A stretch of 51,066 nucleotides of DNA from Spirosoma profusum (GTDB lineage: Bacteria > Bacteroidota > Bacteroidia > Cytophagales > Spirosomataceae). The stretch lies in assembly GCF_014699005.1 (NCBI RefSeq), contig NZ_JACWZY010000042.1:1-51066 (forward strand). The letters run 5' to 3'. The notes below the pieces were generated by a model, which saw nothing but the letters and a program-made list of their open reading frames with translations, searched no databases and had not been told where the DNA came from. Below, one piece after another: positions 8,637 to 16,614 of the stretch. The position numbers were made by a program, and so were the translations under genes. The first letter of the stretch is position 1. The number at the start of each line of letters is the position of its first letter.

Positions 8637-9239
8637 CTATACCCCTTCTGCTTCTACGGTTTTCACTTCGGGGACCAGTCGAGTCAGTAGGTTTTCAATA
8701 CCGGCTTTCAGTGTCAGCGTCGACGAGGGGCAGCCACTGCATGAGCCCTGAAGAAGCACTTTCACAATACCACTAGGTTCATCGAACGAATAAAAACTAA
8801 TTGCTCCCCCGTCAGATTCCACAGCAGGTTTAATATACTGATCCAATACTGCTTTGATTTTCTGCACAGTTTCAGAGTCCATATCCAGTTTCGTGGTGTT
8901 GGCCTCCATCGTCCGCTGCGCAAAAACAGGTTTTTGCGCACCAAAGTAATCTTTGAGGAAAAGTTTTACTTCAAATAATACGTCGTCCCATTCGGTTTCG
9001 TCGTCTTTGGTTACTGTTACAAAGTTGCCCGAGATAAACACCCGGCGAACAAAATCAAAGCCGAACAGAGCAACGGCTAAAGGAGACGCTTTCCCGTCGA
9101 GCAGTGCATCACCCGGCGTAGCGTAGTCGAACGAAAGTCCGGCTGGTACAAGCTCAAAACTGACCACGAACTTCATCGAGTTCGGGTTGGGACTTCCTTC
9201 TGTGAAGATGGATACGGGTCGGCTTACTGTCGGATTCAT
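8637..9239 (-). CDS. NifU/Nfu-type iron-sulfur cluster carrier
   Basis: 200 residues with the two-domain plan of Nfu proteins. An N-terminal Nfu domain (SIFTEGSPNPNSMKFVV, residues 10-26, through about 100) precedes a NifU C-terminal domain with VESDGGAISF and GSCSGCPSS, whose Cys167 and Cys170 form the CxxC that holds a 4Fe-4S cluster. The role is delivery of assembled clusters to apoproteins in the cytoplasm. A cysteine desulfurase lies further along at 17,692. The ATG at 9239 fits the family length. A terminator at 9318-9346 separates it from rpmA, so it probably has its own promoter. Intact and ordinary. Confidence 0.93.
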   Translation of the reverse strand: MNPTVSRPVSIFTEGSPNPNSMKFVVSFELVPAGLSFDYATPGDALLDGKASPLAVALFGFDFVRRVFISGNFVTVTKDDETEWDDVLFEVKLFLKDYFGAQKPVFAQRTMEANTTKLDMDSETVQKIKAVLDQYIKPAVESDGGAISFYSFDEPSGIVKVLLQGSCSGCPSSTLTLKAGIENLLTRLVPEVKTVEAEGV

Positions 9240-9317
9240 ATCGAAATGTATGCAGTCAAGATTCGCTTTCAGTTACTGGGTAACACGCCAATCATTTTTT
9301 TAGTTTTTGTCATAAAA

Positions 9318-9346
9318 AAACCCGCCAGACTGTATCTAGCGGGTTC
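9318..9346 (-). terminator. Rho-independent terminator of rplU-rpmA
   Basis: On the minus strand AACCCGC and GCGGGTT pair around a short loop and are followed directly by a run of seven T residues, 24 bases after the rpmA stop. Confidence 0.85.
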
Positions 9347-9369
9347 ATTCATTTCAGTAAACGTAGCGA

Positions 9370-9729
9370 TTAAGCTTCTGCAGCTTCTTCTTTAGCTGCT
9401 GCTTTCTTCGGAGCTGCTTTTTCTTTAGCTACTGGAGCAGCTTCAGCAACAGGAGCTACTTCTACAGCCGAAGGGCCAACAGGAATGATATCTACGTAAG
9501 ACCGGCTGTCACGACCTGGGCGGAACTTAACCATACCGTCAACCAGGGCAAACAGGGTATAATCTTTACCCAACCCAACATTTTTGCCAGGATGGTGTTT
9601 GGTGCCGCGCTGGCGGACAATAATGTTACCGGCAATCGCCGATTGGCCGCCGAACAGTTTGACACCTAAGCGTTTGCTTATCGAGTCACGGCCGTTTTTG
9701 GAACTACCTACACCTTTCTTGTGTGCCAT
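9370..9729 (-). CDS. rpmA: 50S ribosomal protein L27
   Basis: 119 residues. It starts MAHKKGVGSSKNGRDS and contains KLFGGQSAIAGNIIVRQRGT and HPGKNVGLGKDYTLFAL, the L27 signature. L27 sits at the peptidyl-transferase centre of the large subunit. It has an extra tail of ~30 residues rich in Ala, Lys and Glu (from about residue 90), longer than the usual 85-90-residue protein and common in Bacteroidota. It is second in a two-gene operon with rplU, 80 bases downstream of it. Confidence 0.97.
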   Translation of the reverse strand: MAHKKGVGSSKNGRDSISKRLGVKLFGGQSAIAGNIIVRQRGTKHHPGKNVGLGKDYTLFALVDGMVKFRPGRDSRSYVDIIPVGPSAVEVAPVAEAAPVAKEKAAPKKAAAKEEAAEA

Positions 9730-9736
9730 TTTCTTT

Positions 9737-9807
9737 TAAAGTCGTTAGTAGTTAGTCGCCAGTCGTCAGTTTGTTGATTCACTATCGACTATCGACTATT
9801 GACTGAT
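9737..9807. repeat. Intergenic run of TAGTCG/ATCGACTA words
   Basis: The rplU-rpmA gap is filled with variants of one word: TTAGTCGCCAGTCGTCAG and, in the opposite sense, ACTATCGACTATCGACTATT. The same word family occurs at 8,600-8,636 and builds the arms of the inverted repeat at 41,992-42,055. Confidence 0.5.
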
Positions 9808-9809
9808 CA

Positions 9810-10127
9810 CTAAATAGTTATGTCTTCAATCAGGACTTTCGTCAAATACTGACGATGTCCATTTTTCTTTTTGTATCCTTTACGGCGTTTCTTTTTAAAG
9901 ACGAGTACTTTTTCGCCTTTCAGATGTTCGACGATTTTGGCCGATACCGTTGCGCCTGCAACAGTCGGAGCACCGATGCTAATGCTCCCTTCGTTGTCAA
10001 CAAGGAGAATTTTCACCTTGTCGGAGGCAAGTGCAGCGTCCACGTCGCCCTCTAACCGGTGGGTATAGATAGAGCGCCCTTTCTGGATCTTGAATTGCTG
10101 CCCTGCGATCTCTACGATTGCGTACAT
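9810..10127 (-). CDS. rplU: 50S ribosomal protein L21
   Basis: 105 residues from ATG 10127: MYAIVEIAGQQFKIQKGR, then KILLVDNEGSISIGAP and VLVFKKKRRKGYKKKNGHRQ, all typical of L21. A longer open frame reaches 10205, but the extra 26 residues are not conserved and a promoter-like box lies between the two starts, so 10127 is chosen. It binds 23S rRNA in the large subunit. Promoter-proximal gene of the rplU-rpmA operon. Confidence 0.97.
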   Translation of the reverse strand: MYAIVEIAGQQFKIQKGRSIYTHRLEGDVDAALASDKVKILLVDNEGSISIGAPTVAGATVSAKIVEHLKGEKVLVFKKKRRKGYKKKNGHRQYLTKVLIEDITI

Positions 10128-10158
10128 TGTGTTTTGTATGAATTTGGAAATGAGGGTG

Positions 10159-10166
10159 CAAAGGTA
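10159..10166 (-). promoter_or_regulatory. Bacteroidota-type -7 box for rplU
   Basis: Minus strand TACCTTTG (then CA) matches the TAnnTTTG -7 element of Bacteroidota housekeeping promoters, 32 bases upstream of the L21 ATG. A T-rich run lies just upstream, but no convincing -33 TTG at ~19-base spacing was identified. Confidence 0.55.
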
Positions 10167-10182
10167 GCAAAAAAAGAGGTAT

Positions 10183-10250
10183 GATGTATGATAGATGATG
10201 AACAAATTTCAAGATCGTAAACGGGCACACCTAAAGGCCCATCATACATC
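10183..10250. repeat. Inverted repeat of GATGTATGAT words
   Basis: GATGTATGAT (10183-10192) pairs with ATCATACATC (10241-10250), with one-base-offset extensions. It lies between the aldolase gene's 3' end and the rplU promoter. It belongs to the ATGTATGATGTA-like word family also seen near 19,851, 21,865 and 31,617. Confidence 0.5.
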
Positions 10251-10263
10251 ACATATCACTCTC

Positions 10264-11025
10264 CTATCCTCTTCCCTTCATAAAATCGGTAGTAGCTGAT
10301 TTAAGCAGGCCAGAAAATGTATTTAAGCAAAATAATACGCCCCGGTCGATGAGTGCGCGGGCCTGATCGCCCGTGGCAGCGGTCGTGCCGACAACCAGTC
10401 CTGCTTTTTTGATTTTTTCTACTACGCCCCCAATGGTACGTTTAACTTCATCATGAGCAGAGCCATCGTAATAACCCATCGACATGGCCAGATCCCGGGG
10501 GCCGATGACGAATCCATCAACACCCTCAACAGTAAGCAGTTGATCTAAATTATCAACGGCTTCCTTGTTTTCGATTTGGGGTAGTACCAGGGTTTGCTCA
10601 TTTGCAAATTCAACGTATTCTCCCTGGCTCATCGTACCCATGAGGTAATCGTTAGCCCGTACGAACCCAAATCCCCGCGTACCAACTGGCGGATATTTAA
10701 CGGCTTTGACAAAGGCTTCAAGTTCGGCAACCGTACTCACACCGGGCAGCATGATACCCATTACACCTGCGTCAAGAAACTGCAAAATCAGTTTTGGGTC
10801 GTTGCTACGTACCCGCACCAGGGGCGTAATACCACTTACCTCGCAGGCACGAACAATGTCCTGAACCTGTGCCGTCGTGACAGGACTGTGCTCCCCGTCA
10901 ATCATATAAAAATCCAGTCCCGAAAAACCGCAAAGTTCAGCGATGGTCGGATCAGCGCTGTTCGCTAAAACACCCAGTACAGGTTGGCCGTTATTCAGCC
11001 GCGTTTTTACAATATTCTGCTTCAT
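10264..11025 (-). CDS. HpcH/HpaI-family aldolase
   Basis: 253 residues, the family length. Recognisable are FYMIDGEHSPVT (residues ~40-51), TPLVRVRSNDP, GVMGIMLPGVST, LPQIENKEAV with the metal-binding Glu, and VDGFVIGPRDLAMSMGY. These TIM-barrel class II aldolases cleave 2-keto-3-deoxy acids, such as 2,4-dihydroxyhept-2-enedioate or 2-keto-3-deoxyrhamnonate, to pyruvate and an aldehyde using a divalent metal. The exact substrate cannot be read from sequence. ATG 11025 is natural. Between rplU and the deacetylase gene, same strand, each with a sizeable gap. Intact. Confidence 0.88.
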   Translation of the reverse strand: MKQNIVKTRLNNGQPVLGVLANSADPTIAELCGFSGLDFYMIDGEHSPVTTAQVQDIVRACEVSGITPLVRVRSNDPKLILQFLDAGVMGIMLPGVSTVAELEAFVKAVKYPPVGTRGFGFVRANDYLMGTMSQGEYVEFANEQTLVLPQIENKEAVDNLDQLLTVEGVDGFVIGPRDLAMSMGYYDGSAHDEVKRTIGGVVEKIKKAGLVVGTTAATGDQARALIDRGVLFCLNTFSGLLKSATTDFMKGRG

Positions 11026-11142
11026 AGATAGCTGTAAAACACAGGTAAAGCCGCGTTCTACTACGTTTGTTTATTGTTCACGATTGCAATTAGACGCTTT
11101 ATTGCGGATACACCAAATAGAAGTGAAGCTACGTCGAATAAA

Positions 11143-12045
11143 TCAGAAAAACAGGCTCGAAGCGACCCGGAACGTATTACAATGCGCTTCGACAATATCA
11201 GCCAATCGGGGCGAATAGCCACCACCCATCGAGACAACAATGGGTAAGTTGTTACGTATCGCCTGCTCAAAAACGAACGTATCACGCTGTTTGCAACCTT
11301 CGCGACTTACTTCTAATTTCCCCAACCGATCCGACTCCAGAATGTCGACCCCCGAAATGTAGAACAGAAAATCGGGCTGTTCGCGCTGAATCAATTGCGG
11401 CAACGTATCAGCTAACGTATTCAGATACGTAGCATCGGTGGTGTTCGTCGGAAATTCAATATCCAGATCAGACTGTTCTTTTTTGAGCGGATAATTATCC
11501 TTCCCGTGCATACTGAACGTAAAGACACGCGGCTCCTGCTGAAACATAACGGCGGTTCCATTGCCCTGATGTACGTCCAGATCAATGATCAGTATCTTCT
11601 TTGCCTGCTCATTGGCGAGCAAATAATGAGCAGCCACTCCTACGTCATTCAGCATACAAAACCCTTCACCTCGATCAGGATATGCGTGGTGCGTACCACC
11701 TGCTACGTTCATCGCTACGCCGTCGCAACGGGCAATTTGCGTACAGTCAATCGTTCCCTGTGTGATAACCCACTCGCGGTGAATCAGCTCAGGAGTCAGC
11801 GGAAAGCCAATCCGACGTATCATGGCGGGCGGCACAGTCAGTTCTTTTAATGAACGAACGTAGTGAGGAGTATGAACGCCCAGCACCCAGCGGTCATCAA
11901 CGGGTGAGGGAGCAAAAAAATTGCCATCGGTGCAGGTGCCTTCGTAAAGTAATTGTTCGTGAATGAGTTCGTATTTGAGCATCGGAAACCGGTGTCCTTC
12001 AGGTAATCGAAGCCGGTAAACTGGTGAAAAAGCAATCTGAAGCAT
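11143..12045 (-). CDS. Histone-deacetylase-family (acetoin utilisation type) deacetylase
   Basis: 300 residues with the arginase/deacetylase fold signatures: NVAGGTHHAYPDRGEGFC, holding the catalytic His pair (119-120), and IIDLDVHQGNGTA, whose Asp155, Asp157 and His159 would bind zinc or assist catalysis. Further matches are FTFSMHGKDNYP, FYISGVDILESDRLGKLEVS and SMGGGYSP. The bacterial members remove acetyl groups from lysines, polyamines or other amines; the substrate here is open. Start at ATG 12045 (MLQIAFSPVY). Divergent from the SDR gene at 12,180, with a short inverted repeat between them. Intact, normal length. Confidence 0.9.
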   Translation of the reverse strand: MLQIAFSPVYRLRLPEGHRFPMLKYELIHEQLLYEGTCTDGNFFAPSPVDDRWVLGVHTPHYVRSLKELTVPPAMIRRIGFPLTPELIHREWVITQGTIDCTQIARCDGVAMNVAGGTHHAYPDRGEGFCMLNDVGVAAHYLLANEQAKKILIIDLDVHQGNGTAVMFQQEPRVFTFSMHGKDNYPLKKEQSDLDIEFPTNTTDATYLNTLADTLPQLIQREQPDFLFYISGVDILESDRLGKLEVSREGCKQRDTFVFEQAIRNNLPIVVSMGGGYSPRLADIVEAHCNTFRVASSLFF

Positions 12046-12054
12046 GGAGTCGTC

Positions 12055-12073
12055 GGACAGAATTTATCTGTCC
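12055..12073. promoter_or_regulatory. Operator-like inverted repeat in a divergent promoter region
   Basis: GGACAGA and TCTGTCC form a perfect 7-bp inverted repeat with a 5-base spacer, 10 bases from the deacetylase start and ~107 before the SDR start. Symmetry and placement suit a dimeric repressor site shared by both genes. Confidence 0.35.
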
Positions 12074-12179
12074 CGTTCGATAAGGATATGCATTTCTTTA
12101 ACGCATCTGGGTCGTCATGTGTTACCAATCTGGCTCAATCGTTCGTTGTTCAGAAACTTCCAGTACTTATCCAACTCAT

Positions 12180-12929
12180 ATGAAAACAGCTATCATTACC
12201 GGGGGCGGTCAGGGAATTGGCCGCGTAACTACACAGTATCTATTAACCCACGGCTACCGGGTAGCCATCTGGGAATCGGACACCGACGCTCTTGCTGAAC
12301 TACGTGAAGCGTTTAAAGCGTCGTCGGCCCAGATTCTTTTCGTCAGTTGTGACGTATCGAGCGATGCCAACGTCCGCAAAGCAGCCGAGCAAACCGTTTC
12401 GCATTTCGGCCATATTGATACGTTAATTAACAATGCAGCCATTATGATTGAGCGGCCGCTCGACAAATTAACGCTCGAAGAATGGAATCGGGTGATTGGC
12501 ACCAACCTGACGGGGGCATTTCTCTGTTCAAAGCACACAGCCGGTTATCTGGCTGCTCAAAAGGGAAGTATCATCAATATGTGCTCGACGCGGTCCGTTC
12601 AGTCGGAACCTGATACGTTTGCGTATTCGGCCAGTAAAGGCGGTATTTTGGCCTTAACTCATTCGCTGGCAGTAAGCCTTGGCCCCGACGTGCGCGTCAA
12701 TGCCATCAGTCCAGGGTGGATCGACGTATCAGCATTAAAGAAAAAGGCCAAAGCAAAGTCTGAAGAATTAAGTCCAGAAGATCATTCACAGCATCCGGCA
12801 GGGCGCGTTGGTCAGGCCGACGACATTGCTCGTATGATTCTGTTTCTGATTGCTCCTGAAAATAGTTTCATTACGGGCCAGAATTTTGTTGTCGATGGCG
12901 GCATGACCCGAAAGATGATTTACGTTTAG
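12180..12929 (+). CDS. Short-chain dehydrogenase/reductase (SDR)
   Basis: 249 residues from ATG 12180. It has the classical SDR motifs: nucleotide-binding TGGGQGIG (7-14), NNAA (84-87), catalytic Ser136 and YSASK with Tyr149 and Lys153, and the closing FITGQNFVVDGGM. It would oxidise or reduce an alcohol/ketone with NAD(P). The open frame extends to 12117, but MKTAIITGGG is the standard N-terminus. The substrate cannot be inferred. Divergent from the deacetylase; a hypothetical gene follows. Confidence 0.92.
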   Translation: MKTAIITGGGQGIGRVTTQYLLTHGYRVAIWESDTDALAELREAFKASSAQILFVSCDVSSDANVRKAAEQTVSHFGHIDTLINNAAIMIERPLDKLTLEEWNRVIGTNLTGAFLCSKHTAGYLAAQKGSIINMCSTRSVQSEPDTFAYSASKGGILALTHSLAVSLGPDVRVNAISPGWIDVSALKKKAKAKSEELSPEDHSQHPAGRVGQADDIARMILFLIAPENSFITGQNFVVDGGMTRKMIYV

Positions 12930-13011
12930 GCCAATAGGTTGGTTAACCAATTCCATTCGGGCCGGTTAATAAGTGCGTGAGTATTTATAACCAATATGAT
13001 GCCGCCGGAGT

Positions 13012-13019
13012 TACTTTTG
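13012..13019 (+). promoter_or_regulatory. TAnnTTTG -7 box
   Basis: TACTTTTG matches the Bacteroidota -7 consensus and lies 38 bases before ATG 13058. It favours that start over the GTG at 12977. The -33 element is not clear. Confidence 0.4.
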
Positions 13020-13057
13020 TGGAATCATTTCGAATATACTCATACACTTTATCAGCT

Positions 13058-13498
13058 ATGGAAATCGAACTCACCACCGACATTGAGACAGCGCCCCTGG
13101 AAGTCCTTGACCTTCAGGTATCGTCGCGCCCCGACATCAATCAATCGTTACTATCGGTTAAAATGCTGTGCCGCCACGACCGAAATGAGCGACAGTGGCA
13201 GATGCCTAAACTGACATGGTATGAGGCAAATCGACTTCAGCGATTTTCGCGGGAGATGGCCGGAAGTAATCATTCTAAGCCATATCGCATGGATTTGATG
13301 GATGCGGGCCTCCGATTGACGGGTTCGGTACGTAGGCAGGAAGGTCGCTGGACATCAGACCGTACGATCCAGATTGAGCCACTGCCTAGTTCGAAGAACC
13401 AGTTTTCGGCCTTTACGATTCACGCATCTCGCAATGATATACTCGCCTACGCATCCAAGCTATACCATCGGCTTTGGGAGGTATTTACGCGGGGCTAA
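13058..13498 (+). CDS. Hypothetical protein
   Basis: 146 residues from ATG 13058 (MEIELTTDIETAPLEVLDLQ). The frame is open from GTG 12977, but the upstream residues look non-coding and a -7 box lies between. No signal peptide or membrane segment; a mix of charged residues with several Trp and Arg (RHDRNERQWQMPKLTW, RRQEGRWTSDRTIQI) suggests a small soluble beta-rich protein. I do not recognise the family. It ends 9 bases before the largest inverted repeat of the window. Confidence 0.6.
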   Translation: MEIELTTDIETAPLEVLDLQVSSRPDINQSLLSVKMLCRHDRNERQWQMPKLTWYEANRLQRFSREMAGSNHSKPYRMDLMDAGLRLTGSVRRQEGRWTSDRTIQIEPLPSSKNQFSAFTIHASRNDILAYASKLYHRLWEVFTRG

Positions 13499-13506
13499 GC
13501 CTAACG

Positions 13507-13626
13507 AATGAACCGCGCGGGCGGCCCCGAATAGGTAATTAAAAATGAGTAATTGATTGGCAAGTGCGACGCCCAATCAATTACTCATTTTTCATTACCT
13601 ATTCGGGGCCGCCCGCGCGGTTCATT
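13507..13626. repeat. Giant inverted repeat, 54-bp arms
   Basis: The left arm 13507-13560 and right arm 13573-13626 are reverse complements with one mismatch and a 12-base loop. Outer parts are very GC-rich (CGCGCGGGCGGCC), inner parts AT-rich. It sits between two genes of the same strand, 9 bases after one stop and 65 before the next start. No U-tract. Acts presumably at the RNA 3' end of the upstream gene. Confidence 0.9.
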
Positions 13627-13690
13627 TTATTTCTAACAATTACCCGTTCTTATTGGTCTAGGTAAAACACAGATAAAAAATCAATACGTT

Positions 13691-14005
13691 ATGGAAAATG
13701 TAAATCAGGATGCGATGCTCAATGAGCAGTCGAGGACGTTCAAACCCGATACCGGCGGCCCTATTCAAATTCCCGACCAAAGCGAAATGTTAAATCAGGA
13801 ATACGACCCAACGGATTTGTCGGGCGACGCGAATACGGTCCCAACTACGCCAATAGATGAGCAGGACGCTCAGTCGGGAAATTCAGGGATGGGAGCCGCT
13901 TCGGGAAGCCCTAACATGGAACCAGACACCCGCAACTACGGCAATGGTGATACGTTAGGTAATAACGACGGCACCGAACCCGACCCAGAAATGACCGACG
14001 AGTAG
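13691..14005 (+). CDS. Small acidic, disordered hypothetical protein
   Basis: 104 residues with about a fifth Asp/Glu and many Asn, Gly, Pro and Ser, no Cys and no hydrophobic core; it ends DPEMTDE. Segments such as NQDAMLNEQS and SEMLNQEYDPTDL are the most ordered. No signal peptide. It looks intrinsically disordered, like small stress-associated or DNA-mimic-like proteins, but no family is recognised. ATG 13691 gives the full frame. It is bracketed by giant inverted repeats on both sides (13507-13626 and 14022-14127), so it probably forms its own transcription unit. Confidence 0.65.
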   Translation: MENVNQDAMLNEQSRTFKPDTGGPIQIPDQSEMLNQEYDPTDLSGDANTVPTTPIDEQDAQSGNSGMGAASGSPNMEPDTRNYGNGDTLGNNDGTEPDPEMTDE

Positions 14006-14021
14006 AAGATTCTTTAAACTA

Positions 14022-14127
14022 CAACGACGGCCCGGCACAAAGAGCGCTAAGGTATACGCAAAGGTTCGCAGAGAACTCCGCGAACCTTTGCGTATACCTT
14101 AGCGCTCTTTGTGCCGGGCCGTCGTTG
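14022..14127. repeat. Giant inverted repeat, perfect 48-bp arms
   Basis: Arms 14022-14069 and 14080-14127 are perfect reverse complements around a 10-base loop that itself contains GAG/CTC. It begins 17 bases after the acidic protein's stop. Its sequence is unrelated to the repeat at 13507. Confidence 0.92.
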
Positions 14128-14201
14128 CGGTTAAAAAACAACTCAAAAGGTAGTTTGGAGCCAGTAAGTGCTTTACTACTTCAAAATTTCGACCTTAACT
14201 C

Positions 14202-15464
14202 ATGCAGGCAATTCCCGCAGTCAATCCGGCTACTAAAGCCGCCTTCACCGAAAATAAATACCTCGTTACGTTAGTGTTTGTTACGTCGCTATTCATGCTA
14301 TGGGGCATCGCTATCACTATGGGCGACGTACTGAACCGCCATTTTCAGAACGTATTGCACGTTTCGAAAGCTGAGTCGGGGCTGGTGCAGTTTTCCATTT
14401 TTGGGGCTTATGCCGTCATGGGAATTCCGGCGGGACTGTTCATGAAACGGTTTGGCTATAAAAACGGGGTTCTGCTTGGACTTGGATTGTACGCTGCCGG
14501 TGCATTTCTGTTCGTACCAGCCGCCAACGCCGAATCGTTCGGTTTTTTTCGGATTGCGCTGTTCGTTCTTGCCTGTGGACTGGCTACGCTTGAAACGGTA
14601 GCGCACCCCTTCGTAGCGGGTTTGGGCGATCAACGTACCAGCGACCAACGTATCAATTTTGCCCAGTCGTTCAATGGGTTAGGTGCGGTTATCGGGCCAC
14701 TTATTGGCGGTTTTTTCATTCTACGGGCTGGTCAGGAGCACTCCAACGATCTTGAGTCGGTGAAACTGCTTTACCAGGTCATTGGTTCGGTAATTCTAGT
14801 CATTGCCATCGCATTTTCATTCGTAAAAGTGCCGCCCGTTCAGGATGCCCATGCTATCGAAGCAGAGGCCGATGCTTATGCAGTTCCTACCGAACCCGCT
14901 GATTTAAAGGTACCCAGAACGCTTTTTTCACATACACATTTTATCTGCGCCGTCATTGCACAGCTTTTTAACGTAGCAGCACAGGGCGGTACGTGGGCTT
15001 TCTTCATCAATTACGGCGTTGAAAAGATGGGATTCGTGGAGGAAAAAGCGTCATATTATTTTGCCTTCAGTATGGTTATGATGATGGTCGGACGCTTTGT
15101 TGGTACGTATCTGATGCGATTCATTGCACCGAACAAAATGCTGGCCGGTTTCGCGCTGGGCAGTATTCTAATGTGTCTGCTGATTGCCCAAAGTTTCGGC
15201 TGGCCTTCGTTCATTGCCCTCATCATGCTTAATTTCTTTTTCAGCATCATGTTCCCGACCATTTTCAGTTTAGGATTGAAAGGGTTGGGGCAGCATACGC
15301 AACAGGCTTCATCGTTTATTGTGATGGGCGTTGTGGGTGGTGCTTTGTTCCCACCGATCATGGGGCAACTTGCCGATAAGGACGTAGCAACTGCTTACTA
15401 CCTGCCAATTATCTGCTACGTTGTTATTTTCCTGTTTGGCGCTAAATTTTATAAGGTGAAGTAA
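14202..15464 (+). CDS. FucP-type sugar/H+ symporter (MFS)
   Basis: 420 residues with about 12 hydrophobic segments. FVTSLFMLWGIAITMGDVLN, FSIFGAYAVMGIPAGLFMKRFGYK (loop 2-3), ALFVLACGLATLETVAHPFV and INFAQSFNGLGAVIGPLIGG match the fucose/glucose-galactose permease family. It imports a sugar across the inner membrane with protons. The ROK kinase 94 bases downstream on the same strand would phosphorylate the incoming sugar, suggesting a hexose or amino-sugar uptake pair. The ATG at 14202 fits the family. Intact. Confidence 0.9.
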   Translation: MQAIPAVNPATKAAFTENKYLVTLVFVTSLFMLWGIAITMGDVLNRHFQNVLHVSKAESGLVQFSIFGAYAVMGIPAGLFMKRFGYKNGVLLGLGLYAAGAFLFVPAANAESFGFFRIALFVLACGLATLETVAHPFVAGLGDQRTSDQRINFAQSFNGLGAVIGPLIGGFFILRAGQEHSNDLESVKLLYQVIGSVILVIAIAFSFVKVPPVQDAHAIEAEADAYAVPTEPADLKVPRTLFSHTHFICAVIAQLFNVAAQGGTWAFFINYGVEKMGFVEEKASYYFAFSMVMMMVGRFVGTYLMRFIAPNKMLAGFALGSILMCLLIAQSFGWPSFIALIMLNFFFSIMFPTIFSLGLKGLGQHTQQASSFIVMGVVGGALFPPIMGQLADKDVATAYYLPIICYVVIFLFGAKFYKVK

Positions 15465-15558
15465 ACGTATTGTCAACCCGATTAAATTTGTCGTTTTACC
15501 AAACAGCCAGCCGATGTACTACGTCGGCTTTCTGACTTCATTTTTAGCGTAACAACAA

Positions 15559-16479
15559 ATGCAAACGTATTGGGGGGTTGATTTAGGAGGGACCAAAACA
15601 GAAGCGGTTATTCTGTCGGCCCCTTCGCCCGATGCCGTGATTATCCGCAAGCGAATCGCCACCGAAGCACACCACGGCTATCAGCATATTATTAATCAGA
15701 TTGTCAAACTGATCGATCAGGTTAAGGCCGAAACCGGTATCCAGCCCGATAAAATTGGCTTCTGCACACCCGGTACCATTGATCCAGAAACGGCAACCAT
15801 GAAAAACTCCAACATGGTCTGCATCAACGGGCTGCCATTTCGCGAAGACCTCTCCCGTGCACTGAACGTCGACGTAACGACTACCAACGACGCCAATTGT
15901 TTCGCCCTTTCGGAAGCGACCATGGGCAGCGTTCAGGAAGTTATTCCTGATTTTCGGATGGTATTCGGCGTTATTCTCGGAACGGGCGTCGGCGGAGGTG
16001 TCGTTTTTCGCGGCCTCGACGGACGACCAGTAGTACAGGCTGGTCGTCAGGGAATTGGCGGTGAGTGGGGCCACAACATTCTCGAAGAAAATGGCTATCC
16101 CTGCTATTGCGGTAAACGGGGTTGCAACGAACAGGTTATTTCTGGCCCGGCTCTCGAACGATTTTACCATGAGCAAAGTGGCGAAAAACGTACGCTAAAG
16201 GCCATTCTCGACCGCTATCAAACTGCCAACGATACGTTCGCAACGGTCACTGTTGAGCGGCTTCTGGAAAATTTTGGTCGAGCTGTTTCTACGATTGTCA
16301 ATATGCTCGACCCTGATGCAATTGTGCTGGGCGGGGGCGTCGGCAACGTCGATTTGCTGTATACCGAAGGTGTTGAACGGGCAAAAAAATACGTATTTAA
16401 CGACGGTCGACTTAATACGTTGTTCCTGAAGCCCAAACTCGGCGACAGCGCTGGTGTTTTTGGTGCAGCACTGCTCTAG
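15559..16479 (+). CDS. ROK-family sugar kinase
   Basis: 306 residues. GVDLGGTKTEA (6-16) is the ATP phosphate-binding loop; TNDANCFALSEA holds the catalytic Asp; GTGVGGGVVF, GGEWGHN and the zinc-binding CYCGKRGCNEQ are ROK hallmarks; AIVLGGGVGNVD closes the ATP site. Members phosphorylate glucose, N-acetylglucosamine, N-acetylmannosamine or fructose; the CYCGKRGC form is close to bacterial NagK/glucokinase. Probably works with the FucP-type permease just upstream. Intact; no DNA-binding domain, so not a repressor. Confidence 0.92.
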   Translation: MQTYWGVDLGGTKTEAVILSAPSPDAVIIRKRIATEAHHGYQHIINQIVKLIDQVKAETGIQPDKIGFCTPGTIDPETATMKNSNMVCINGLPFREDLSRALNVDVTTTNDANCFALSEATMGSVQEVIPDFRMVFGVILGTGVGGGVVFRGLDGRPVVQAGRQGIGGEWGHNILEENGYPCYCGKRGCNEQVISGPALERFYHEQSGEKRTLKAILDRYQTANDTFATVTVERLLENFGRAVSTIVNMLDPDAIVLGGGVGNVDLLYTEGVERAKKYVFNDGRLNTLFLKPKLGDSAGVFGAALL

Positions 16480-16511
16480 TAGCGCGGACGGTTTCACAAT
16501 ACTAGCTTTTA

Positions 16512-16592
16512 CGTATCACCCCCAACCCCCTGAAGAGGCTCTGCTTGACTATACTTAACTTAAGGCCCCTTCAGGGGGTTAGGGGTGATACG
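16512..16592. repeat. Inverted repeat between convergent genes
   Basis: Left arm 16512-16535 and right arm 16569-16592 pair over 24 bases with one mismatch, and pairing continues inward with another. It lies between the convergent kinase and oxidoreductase genes and would serve both as a 3' hairpin. Confidence 0.85.
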
Positions 16593-16614
16593 CACTACGG
16601 AATTGAAATCGGTA

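Noticed and set aside
13507..14127. Giant inverted repeats as ends of an insertion sequence
   Set aside because: The two repeats differ in sequence, each is a complete hairpin by itself, and no transposase lies between or near them.
15583..16176. 197-codon minus-strand open frame over the ROK kinase gene
   Set aside because: It is a shadow of the ROK gene: the plus strand carries all ROK motifs, and the opposite product has no recognisable domain.
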